Source: Pseudomonas sp. UBA4617 (GTDB taxonomy: Bacteria; Pseudomonadota; Gammaproteobacteria; Pseudomonadales; Pseudomonadaceae). From it: a DNA stretch of 64,000 bases. The notes below the pieces were generated by a model that worked only from the letters and a program-made list of their open reading frames with translations, did not search any database and was not told where the DNA came from. The DNA lies in assembly GCF_002386445.1 (NCBI RefSeq), contig NZ_DGIR01000041.1, forward strand, positions 20,556 through 84,555, written 5' to 3'. A program made the translations under genes and the position numbers. Positions 45,562 to 52,772 of this stretch are shown in pieces. How positions within the stretch are numbered: position 1 is the first letter of the stretch; every line of letters begins with the position of its first letter.

Positions 45562-46683
45562 ATGAACGACCCGCTCTGGATCTGGCAGCAGCCCGACTGG
45601 CCGCACTTCAGCTGGCAAGCCGAAGCGCTTGCACCGCTGCTGCGCGCTTGCGGTCAGGCACAGGGACGTTTGCTGGGCATGCTCGGCGCGGTGGGGAAGG
45701 ACAGCGAAGTGCAGAGCAGCCTGGATGCCATGCTGCAGAACATCATCACCTCTTCTGCCATTGAGGGCGAACAACTGAATGTCGGTTCGGTACGCTCATC
45801 ACTGGCACGGCGCTTGGGGTTGAAGGAAGAAGGCCGCACCACCTCACGCTCCGAAGGCCTGGCGGAACTCCTGCTCGACGCCACCCGTGCCCACCAGCAA
45901 GCGCTGGACGAACAGCGACTGTTCACCTGGCACCGTTGGTTATTCCCCCGCGACGAGCAACTGCTGGCTCGACCGTTACACATCGGCGCACTGCGTGGCG
46001 ATGAGCCGATGCAGGTCATATCAGGCCGGATCGACCGCCCTACCGTACATTTCGAAGCCCCTCCTCGCGCAGGGCTGGAAGCGCAACTGGCAGAATTCCT
46101 CGCCTGGTTCGAGCGCAGTCGCAGTGATACGAGCCTCGACCCCTTTGTACGCGCGGGCGTCGCTCATTTGTGGTTCGTTACCTTGCACCCCTTCGATGAC
46201 GGCAACGGTCGCCTTACGCGCGCAATCACCGACCTGGCATTGGCCCAGGGCGAGCAGCAGGCCATCCGCTTTTACGCCATGTCCGCAAGCATCCTCGATG
46301 ACCGCACCGGTTACTACCACATCCTCGAGGCCAGCCAGAAAGGCTTCCTGAACATCACCGCCTGGCTGCAATGGTTCCTCGCGACCTTGCTCAACAGCCT
46401 GGATCAGGCCCTTGCTCGTATCGATCGCGTGCTGGCCAAGGCACGCTTCTGGCAGGCGCATCGCAGCCAGGCGTTGTCGGTAGAGCAGGTCAAAGTGCTC
46501 AATCACCTGCTGGATGGTGGAGAACGTGGCTTTGAAAATGGCATCAGCGCCGCTCAGTACCAAGCGGTAGCCAAGGTATCCAAAGCCACCGCGACCCGTC
46601 ACCTGAGCGACTTGCTGGAAAAGGGCTGTATCGAACGGCTGCCTGGTGGCGGGCGCAGCACACGCTATCAGATAACACGCTGA
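45562..46683 (+). CDS. Fic family protein with DUF4172 N-terminus and winged helix
   Basis: Fic AMP-transferase-type protein of 373 residues. The N-terminus WIWQQPDWPHF is the DUF4172 signature. An intact inhibitory helix (S64-x3-E68-G69 in SSAIEGE) precedes the catalytic HPFDDGNGR (H209-R217). The C-terminal ~80 residues form a winged-helix DNA-binding domain (AAQYQAVAKVSKATATRHL). It probably AMPylates an unknown protein and represses its own promoter. An in-frame ATG at 45523 lies within the operator repeats, so the ATG at 45562, at the family N-terminus, is preferred. Confidence 0.85.
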   Translation: MNDPLWIWQQPDWPHFSWQAEALAPLLRACGQAQGRLLGMLGAVGKDSEVQSSLDAMLQNIITSSAIEGEQLNVGSVRSSLARRLGLKEEGRTTSRSEGLAELLLDATRAHQQALDEQRLFTWHRWLFPRDEQLLARPLHIGALRGDEPMQVISGRIDRPTVHFEAPPRAGLEAQLAEFLAWFERSRSDTSLDPFVRAGVAHLWFVTLHPFDDGNGRLTRAITDLALAQGEQQAIRFYAMSASILDDRTGYYHILEASQKGFLNITAWLQWFLATLLNSLDQALARIDRVLAKARFWQAHRSQALSVEQVKVLNHLLDGGERGFENGISAAQYQAVAKVSKATATRHLSDLLEKGCIERLPGGGRSTRYQITR

Positions 46684-46770
46684 GCAGCTGAACCACTCTC
46701 ATCTGCCGCACTGCTTCATCAGCCCGTAGAACAATGGCCACCCCCGCACCAACAGAACGCGTAAGCGGAC

Positions 46771-46801
46771 TTGACCCTCACGCTACGGGAGGCTTGACCA
46801 T
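46771..46801 (+). promoter_or_regulatory. MerR-type promoter/operator
   Basis: TTGACC (46771-46776) is followed by a near-palindrome CCTCACG...CGGGAGG in a 19-base spacer to a weak -10 (GACCAT, 46796-46801). This is the layout of promoters activated by MerR-family proteins. A second perfect dyad, TTGACCAT/ATGGTCAA, spans 46794-46813. The regulator gene lies downstream at 47747. Confidence 0.55.
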
Positions 46802-46838
46802 GCGTATGGTCAACCAGACGTGATGGGATGTAACGGTA

Positions 46839-47708
46839 ATGATGAAACAACAACCCCTTCTCGAGGGCATTCCCCGCCGCCGGTCAGCACTTACCATGGC
46901 CCTTGCGCGTGCGGCCCACCAACTTCTCGATGAACCCACGCTATTGCAGGACAGGCACGCGTTCGACGTACTGGGCAGCAGCCTGGCACGGCAAACGGTC
47001 GTCGACCCCTATGCCTACAATGCGCCGATGCTCCGTACGCTGCGCGCGGCCGTGGTCGCACGCAGCAAGCTGGTGGAAGACCGAGTGGCCCTCGCCATAA
47101 GCGCTGGGCTGCGCCAGGTCGTGATCCTCGGAGCAGGGCTGGACACGCTGTCCCTCCGCCTTCCCGACAGCGTCAGATGCGTTGAGCTGGATCAGGCAGA
47201 GATCCAGCAATGGAAACTGGAGCGTTTGCAAGAGAGCGGTGTCGCGATCCCTTCCAACGTCGCCTTCGTTGCCGCAGACCTTGCTGAAGTTCTTTTGCCA
47301 GCAGTGCTCGATAAACATGGAATCGACCCGGGACGCCCGACCTTTTTCAGTTGCCTGGGCGTACTTCCCTACCTGGAAACCTCCGTCGCGCTGGCAATGG
47401 TCCGCCAGGTTGCCCTTTATCCGTCCCAGAGCGAGATTGTGTTCGATGCGCGCGTTGCACGCGGATTGCTGTCACCGGTCGAGCAGTGGATGGACGATAT
47501 GGCTGCACGATCATTCGCGGCCGCAGGCGAGCCTTGGCTAAGCGCGTTTGACCCTGCCGAACTGAAAGCGACGCTCCTTTGCAGTGGGTACTGCGAAGTG
47601 GAATGCCTGGACGCTGAAGCGATCAACGCTCGCTACTTCGTGCGCCGGCGAGACGGCCTGCAGACATTGGATGGCGGTTTGCGCCTGTACAGGGCCACCG
47701 TCGGTTAA
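46839..47708 (+). CDS. SAM-dependent methyltransferase, leucine carboxyl methyltransferase-like family
   Basis: Cytoplasmic methyltransferase of 289 residues of the LCMT/PPM type common in bacteria with unknown substrates. VVILGAGLDTLSLRL is the SAM-binding glycine motif I, RCVELDQ is the following acidic strand, and TFFSCLGVLPYL is the family post-motif. It starts with two consecutive ATG codons and lies 38 bases before the MerR gene, probably in one transcript driven from the MerR-type operator at 46771. A secondary-metabolite or xenobiotic O-methyltransferase role is possible but unproven. Confidence 0.8.
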   Translation: MMKQQPLLEGIPRRRSALTMALARAAHQLLDEPTLLQDRHAFDVLGSSLARQTVVDPYAYNAPMLRTLRAAVVARSKLVEDRVALAISAGLRQVVILGAGLDTLSLRLPDSVRCVELDQAEIQQWKLERLQESGVAIPSNVAFVAADLAEVLLPAVLDKHGIDPGRPTFFSCLGVLPYLETSVALAMVRQVALYPSQSEIVFDARVARGLLSPVEQWMDDMAARSFAAAGEPWLSAFDPAELKATLLCSGYCEVECLDAEAINARYFVRRRDGLQTLDGGLRLYRATVG

Positions 47709-47746
47709 CGTACATTCGCAACGGGGTCATATGAGGAGACATTGCT

Positions 47747-48787
47747 GTGCGGCTTAAAGTCGGCGAACTTGCCAGGCGGTCGGGGCTTTCGGTACGCACC
47801 CTGCACCACTATGACAGCCTTGGGTTGCTCAAACCGTCAGTTCGCTCTGACGCTGGCTATCGCCTTTATGGCGCGGCAGACATCCAAAGGCTCGGCAAGA
47901 TCCTGGCGCTTCGCGAGCTGGGCATTCCTCTGGATGAAATTCGCCACACCCTTGATGGAGGCGTGCTTTCAACTCCAGCGGTGCTAGCTGCGCAGTTGGC
48001 CCGTGTCGATGCGGAAATAGCACGTCAGCAGAAACTTCGCGCCAGCCTGGAACGTCTACAGCGCGCAATACTTGAAGAGGAACCGTCCGAAGCGGCTTGC
48101 CTGAGCACGCTGGAAGCCCTGGCATGCTACCGCCAACACCTCACCGAGGACGATCTCAGCTTGCCTTTGCTGGGAAGCAACGGAAAATTCGCGGCTGCTT
48201 GGCAGGGGCGGGTTGATGGCCTTCGCGCTTTGCTTGCAAAGGGCGTGTCACCACGCGCATCGGTTGCTCGTCATGCAGCACGCGACTGGATAGCGCTGTT
48301 GGAAAAAGACACGCGGTCCAATGCTGGAATGTTCGTGCGCGTAGATAATCTGCTGGCTTCGCAAAGCGCCGATCTGGCGAATACATGTTTTACTCCACAA
48401 CTCGCAGAGTACATCCTGAGTGCGTTCTGTGAGCACCGCCTGCTGGTTTATCGCAAGCACCTGACTGCCAACGCCTATAAACATCTGCGACGCACCTACA
48501 TCGACGTCATGCGCGAGTGGCCGCGCCTGCTGGACAGGTTGGAAGCCCTGCGCAAGGCTCGTTGTCCGACCACGAACGCCGAGGTGCAGGCTATCGCCAG
48601 GTCGTGGCTGGACATGCGCCGCAAGCTCGCGCTGGACGACGCTGCCCTCCAGACCATGCGACGGGCCGAGGAGTCGGAGCCAGAGCTGCACATCGGCACC
48701 TGGCTCCATCCTGGTCTGCTGACGTTCCTCAAGGGCGCGGTCGCTTCGGTTTCTGCATGTGCCGATGGCCAAAACCCCAACACCTGA
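47747..48787 (+). CDS. MerR-family regulator with long C-terminal domain
   Basis: Regulator of 346 residues. The N-terminal MerR winged helix (KVGELARRSGLSVRTLHHYD, then GLLKPSVRSDAGYRLY) is followed by a dimerisation coiled coil (about 80-115). A C-terminal helical effector domain of about 220 residues, reminiscent of TipAS-type drug-binding modules, completes it. The start is a GTG with AGGAG ten bases upstream. It probably controls its own operon with the methyltransferase. The inducing ligand is unknown. Confidence 0.85.
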   Translation: MRLKVGELARRSGLSVRTLHHYDSLGLLKPSVRSDAGYRLYGAADIQRLGKILALRELGIPLDEIRHTLDGGVLSTPAVLAAQLARVDAEIARQQKLRASLERLQRAILEEEPSEAACLSTLEALACYRQHLTEDDLSLPLLGSNGKFAAAWQGRVDGLRALLAKGVSPRASVARHAARDWIALLEKDTRSNAGMFVRVDNLLASQSADLANTCFTPQLAEYILSAFCEHRLLVYRKHLTANAYKHLRRTYIDVMREWPRLLDRLEALRKARCPTTNAEVQAIARSWLDMRRKLALDDAALQTMRRAEESEPELHIGTWLHPGLLTFLKGAVASVSACADGQNPNT

Positions 48788-48912
48788 TTCCCCCCCTCCC
48801 GACGCCTCACCTGCTACCAGCACAGCACCTCGTCAACAAAAGCCACTGCGGCTGCCCTTGCCCTGATTGCCAAGGGCTGGCTAGGCTAGCGGGCCAACCG
48901 TAGAGACTTGCC

Positions 48913-49374
48913 ATGTCGGATCCCCGCTCCATCACGCTGGATGAAATCGATCGCCAGCTGATCGCCCTGCTGCAGATCAACGCCCGCGAAAGCGTCGCCA
49001 CCCTCGCCCGCCAGCTGGGTATCGCCCGCACCACCGTCAACTCGCGTCTGGAGCGGCTGGAGAAGAACAAGGTCATCTCCGGCTATGGTGTGCGCCTGGG
49101 CCAGCGGGTGCTGGGCGGCGGGCTGCAGGCGTATGTGGGGATCAAGGTGCAGCCGCGCTCGGGCAAGGAGGTGGTGCGGCGCCTGAGTGCCATGGGGCAG
49201 GTGCAACAGCTGTGTGCGGTAAGCGGCGAGTTCGACTATGTGGCCTGGTTGCGTACCGACTCGCCCGAACAGCTGGACCAGTTGCTCGACCAGATCGGCA
49301 GTCTCGACGGGGTGGAGAAGACCACCACGTCGATCATCCTCAGCAGCAAGGTGGACCGCGGGCAGCCGCTCTGA
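48913..49374 (+). CDS. Lrp/AsnC-family transcriptional regulator
   Basis: Regulator of 153 residues. The N-terminal helix-turn-helix (TLDEIDRQLIALLQINARES, ARQLGIARTTVNSRLERLE) is followed by the RAM/AsnC ligand-binding domain (about 65-150). In P. putida an Lrp-type gene sits at this position just before davBA, so control of lysine or another amino-acid pathway is likely. That role is inferred from position only; a DUF6124-type gene on the other strand separates the two here. Confidence 0.9.
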   Translation: MSDPRSITLDEIDRQLIALLQINARESVATLARQLGIARTTVNSRLERLEKNKVISGYGVRLGQRVLGGGLQAYVGIKVQPRSGKEVVRRLSAMGQVQQLCAVSGEFDYVAWLRTDSPEQLDQLLDQIGSLDGVEKTTTSIILSSKVDRGQPL

Positions 49375-49386
49375 GCCAGCTGGCGG

Positions 49387-49677
49387 TCAGGCCTCCTGGC
49401 CGTCGAGCAAGCCCTCCAGGATCGCCGAGAGGCTTTCGGCGCAATGCTGCATCGACCAGACCCTGTCACGGCTGCGCTCGGGGGCATGGTGCTGGGCGTA
49501 GTCGCTGGCGATCTGGTTGAGGCCACGGGCCAGAAGGCAAGCGTGGACGAGGGCGTCTGCGGCGTCGATGCCGGGGCGGATGGCGAACAGCGATGGGTGG
49601 CTGGAGTCGCAGTTGCAGAAGGATTTCTCGGCGGTGGGTCTGAGTTTTTCGGGTTGACCGGAATCAGAACTCTTCAT
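49387..49677 (-). CDS. DUF6124 (formerly DUF3077) family protein
   Basis: Small protein of 96 residues from the ATG at 49677. The core LFAIRPGIDAADALVHACLLARGLNQIASDYA and the C-terminal helix ending ILEGLLDGQEA match a family widespread and multicopy in Pseudomonas, of unknown function. The frame stays open to 50007, but that extension corresponds to a recurrent upstream sequence rather than protein. Convergent with the Lrp-type gene. Confidence 0.65.
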   Translation of the reverse strand: MKSSDSGQPEKLRPTAEKSFCNCDSSHPSLFAIRPGIDAADALVHACLLARGLNQIASDYAQHHAPERSRDRVWSMQHCAESLSAILEGLLDGQEA

Positions 49678-50007
49678 GATGCAATTTCCAAATTGAGACT
49701 TGAGGAAACTGCCGGCCAACTCCTTCTCACGGGACTGGGCGGCAGCCATGCACGGGGTGAGAAACCGGCCAACTTGGAAATCCGGCCAGGCCGAAGCCTG
49801 CCCGCGCACAGCTGCCATGACACAAGCCTTGGTGCGAAGTTGGAGATGGGTTCTCACACCCGATCGCCCGAACGGGGGCGACCCAGTGAAGTTAACGATG
49901 AGGCGTTTCCCACGCAGCCAGACCGAGGCTATAGCGGGCGTAGGGTAATTCTTTAACGCCCGGCGCGGGTGTAGGAAATGGCTGATCACCTCCGACTCAA
50001 AGCCCAC
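49678..50007 (-). repeat. Recurrent leader sequence upstream of the DUF6124 gene
   Basis: On the minus strand this stretch reads as a pseudo-peptide containing RTHLQLRTKACVMAAVRGQ and REKELAGSF, which I recall seeing before many genes of this family in Pseudomonas genomes. It is more likely a conserved nucleotide element (leader RNA or dispersed repeat) than coding sequence. Confidence 0.4.
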
Positions 50008-50149
50008 AGGGAAAGGCGTCTGCTTCGGATAGGCTATCCATCATAAACGTCGAATTAATCGTCATTCAGACGAGATAAGCGACATTTGGACAACACTATG
50101 CACCTTAATAACGAACACCCCACTCCCTAAAATGGCCCCAGGCATCTCC

Positions 50150-50155
50150 TATACT
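50150..50155 (+). promoter_or_regulatory. Candidate -10 box of davBA
   Basis: TATACT lies 43 bases upstream of the davB start. No good -35 is visible. AT-rich sequence at 50040-50110 could hold binding sites for the nearby Lrp-type regulator. Confidence 0.3.
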
Positions 50156-50198
50156 CAGGCTCCGCGCCCAGCGCAGCCCCTCTGGCAAGGTCACTTCC

Positions 50199-51881
50199 AT
50201 GAACAAGAAAAACCGCCACCCCGCCGACGGCAAAAAGCCCATTACCATTTTCGGCCCGGACTTCCCCTTCGCCTTCGACGACTGGCTGGAACACCCCGCC
50301 GGCCTGGGCAGCATCCCGGCCGAGCGCCATGGTGAGGAAGTGGCCATCGTGGGCGCCGGTATCGCCGGGCTGGTGGCGGCCTACGAGCTGATGAAGCTGG
50401 GCCTCAAGCCGGTGGTGTACGAGGCCTCCAAACTGGGTGGCCGCCTGCGTTCGCAAGCCTTCAACGGTACCGACGGGGTCATCGCCGAACTGGGTGGCAT
50501 GCGGTTTCCGGTATCGTCCACCGCCTTCTACCACTATGTGGACAAGCTGGGCTTGGAAACCAAGCCCTTCCCCAACCCGCTGACGCCGGCCTCCGGCAGC
50601 ACCGTGATCGACCTGGAAGGGCAGACCTACTACGCCGAGAACCCCGGCGACCTGCCCAAGCTGTTCCAGGAGGTGGCCGACGCCTGGGCCGACGCGCTGG
50701 AAAGCGGTGCCCAGTTCGCCGACATCCAGCAGGCCATCCGCGACCGTGACGTACCGCGCCTGAAGGAACTGTGGAACAAACTGGTACCGCTGTGGGATGA
50801 CCGCACCTTCTACGACTTCGTGGCCACCTCGCGCTCGTTCGCCAAGCTGAGCTTCCAGCATCGCGAAGTGTTCGGCCAGGTTGGCTTCGGCACCGGTGGC
50901 TGGGACTCGGACTTCCCCAACTCGATGCTGGAAATCTTCCGCGTGGTCATGACCAATTGCGACGACCACCAGCACCTGGTGGTCGGCGGTGTCGAGCAGG
51001 TGCCGCAAGGCATCTGGCGCCATGTGCCGGAGCGTTGCGTGCACTGGCCCGAAGGCACCAGCTTGAGCTCCCTGCATGGCGGCGCGCCGCGTACCGGGGT
51101 AAAACGCATCGCCCGCGCTGCCGATGGCCGCCTGGCGGTCACCGACAACTGGGGCGACACGCGGCACTACAGCGCCGTGCTCGCCACCTGCCAGACCTGG
51201 CTGCTGACCACCCAGATCGACTGCGAGGAATCGCTGTTCTCGCAAAAGATGTGGATGGCCCTGGACCGCACCCGCTACATGCAGTCGTCGAAGACTTTCG
51301 TCATGGTCGACCGGCCATTCTGGAAGGACAAGGACCCGGAAACCGGCCGCGACCTGATGAGCATGACCCTCACCGATCGCCTCACCCGCGGTACCTACCT
51401 GTTCGACAACGGCGACGACAAGCCGGGGGTGATCTGCCTGTCCTACGCCTGGATGAGCGACGCCCTGAAGATGCTGCCGCACCCGGTGGAGAAACGCGTG
51501 CAGCTGGCCCTGGACGCGCTGAAGAAGATCTACCCGAAGACCGATATCGCCGGGCACATCATCGGCGACCCGATCACCGTTTCCTGGGAAGCCGACCCGT
51601 ACTTCCTCGGCGCCTTCAAGGGTGCGCTGCCTGGCCACTACCGCTACAACCAGCGCATGTATGCGCACTTCATGCAGCAAGACATGCCTGCCGAGCAGCG
51701 TGGCATCTTCATTGCCGGCGACGACGTGTCCTGGACCCCTGCCTGGGTCGAAGGCGCTGTGCAGACCTCGCTGAATGCGGTGTGGGGTATCATGAACCAC
51801 TTTGGTGGCCGCACCCACCCGGAAAACCCTGGCCCAGGCGACGTGTTCAACGACATCGGCCCGATCGCCCTGGCGGACTGA
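50199..51881 (+). CDS. davB: L-lysine 2-monooxygenase DavB
   Basis: Flavoprotein of 560 residues of the amine-oxidase / tryptophan 2-monooxygenase type. The FAD-binding dinucleotide motif VAIVGAGIAGLVAAYEL has G52, G54 and G57, with E75 at the ribose position and GGRLRS following. The C-terminal FAD loop is IFIAGDDVSWTPAWVEGAV. It oxidatively decarboxylates L-lysine to 5-aminovaleramide. The adjacent davA and the P. putida gene order identify it as DavB rather than an indole-acetamide enzyme. Confidence 0.9.
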   Translation: MNKKNRHPADGKKPITIFGPDFPFAFDDWLEHPAGLGSIPAERHGEEVAIVGAGIAGLVAAYELMKLGLKPVVYEASKLGGRLRSQAFNGTDGVIAELGGMRFPVSSTAFYHYVDKLGLETKPFPNPLTPASGSTVIDLEGQTYYAENPGDLPKLFQEVADAWADALESGAQFADIQQAIRDRDVPRLKELWNKLVPLWDDRTFYDFVATSRSFAKLSFQHREVFGQVGFGTGGWDSDFPNSMLEIFRVVMTNCDDHQHLVVGGVEQVPQGIWRHVPERCVHWPEGTSLSSLHGGAPRTGVKRIARAADGRLAVTDNWGDTRHYSAVLATCQTWLLTTQIDCEESLFSQKMWMALDRTRYMQSSKTFVMVDRPFWKDKDPETGRDLMSMTLTDRLTRGTYLFDNGDDKPGVICLSYAWMSDALKMLPHPVEKRVQLALDALKKIYPKTDIAGHIIGDPITVSWEADPYFLGAFKGALPGHYRYNQRMYAHFMQQDMPAEQRGIFIAGDDVSWTPAWVEGAVQTSLNAVWGIMNHFGGRTHPENPGPGDVFNDIGPIALAD

Positions 51882-51895
51882 GACAAGGAGGCAGC

Positions 51896-52690
51896 ATGCG
51901 CATCGCTCTGTTCCAGGGCACGCCCAAGCCACTGGACGTGCCCGGCAACCTGCAACGCTTGCGCCACCAGGCGCAACTGGCGGCCGAACGCGGCGCGCGG
52001 TTGCTGGTGTGCCCGGAAATGTTCCTGACCGGTTACAACATCGGCCTGGGCCAGGTCGAACGCCTGGCCGAGGCCGACGATGGCCCGGCCGCCATGGAAG
52101 TGGTGGAGATCGCCCAGGCGCACCGCATTGCCATCGTCTATGGCTACCCGGAGCGCGGCGCTGACGGCGCGATCTACAACAGCGTGCAGCTGATCGATGC
52201 ACAGGGACGCAGCCTGGGCAACTACCGCAAGACCCACCTGTTCGGAGAACTGGACCGCTCGATGTTCAGCCCAGGTCCTGACCATTTCCCCGTGGTGGAG
52301 CTGGATGGCTGGAAGGTCGGGCTGCTGATCTGCTACGACATCGAGTTCCCGGAGAATGCCCGCCGCCTGGCGCTGGACGGCGCCGAGCTGATCCTGGTGC
52401 CGACGGCGAACATGACGCCGTACGACTTCGTTTGCCAGGTGACCGTGCGGGCGCGGGCTCAGGAGAACCAGTGCTACCTGGTGTATGCCAACTACTGTGG
52501 TGCCGAAGACGAGATCCATTATTGCGGGCAGAGCAGCATCATCGGCCCTGATGGCAGCCTGCTGGCAATGGCCGGGCATGACGAGTGCCAGTTGCTGGCC
52601 GAACTCGAGCATGAGCGGGTGGTACAGGGACGGGCGGCATTTCCCTACCTGACCGATCTGCGCCAGGAACTGCACCTGCATAAAGGTTGA
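51896..52690 (+). CDS. davA: 5-aminovaleramide amidohydrolase DavA
   Basis: Nitrilase-superfamily amidase of 264 residues that hydrolyses 5-aminovaleramide to 5-aminovalerate and ammonia. The catalytic triad is E41 (CPEMFLTGYN), K112 (YRKTHLFGELD) and C146 (LLICYDIEFPE). The ATG at 51896 has AAGGAGG five bases upstream, 14 bases after davB. A much longer frame from 50957 in the same phase is an artefact lying over davB. Confidence 0.93.
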   Translation: MRIALFQGTPKPLDVPGNLQRLRHQAQLAAERGARLLVCPEMFLTGYNIGLGQVERLAEADDGPAAMEVVEIAQAHRIAIVYGYPERGADGAIYNSVQLIDAQGRSLGNYRKTHLFGELDRSMFSPGPDHFPVVELDGWKVGLLICYDIEFPENARRLALDGAELILVPTANMTPYDFVCQVTVRARAQENQCYLVYANYCGAEDEIHYCGQSSIIGPDGSLLAMAGHDECQLLAELEHERVVQGRAAFPYLTDLRQELHLHKG

Positions 52691-52723
52691 CGGCCTGTTC
52701 GCGGGCTAACCCGCGAAGAGGCC
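52691..52723. repeat. REP-like palindrome between davA and pqqF
   Basis: TTCGCGGGCTAACCCGCGAA is a perfect palindromic core flanked by GGCCTG and GAGGCC. It follows the davA stop directly, with no T-tract. Confidence 0.7.
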
Positions 52724-52772
52724 GAGCCTGCCAACAAATGGGTTAGCATGGCATGCAGCAACCGGAGCCCCC

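Noticed and set aside
50127..52202. 691-codon minus-strand frame opposite davB
   Set aside because: No recognisable domain; davB and davA explain the plus strand fully.
50957..52690. 577-codon frame starting inside davB
   Set aside because: The N-terminal half is an out-of-frame shadow of davB; only the part from the ATG at 51896 is DavA.
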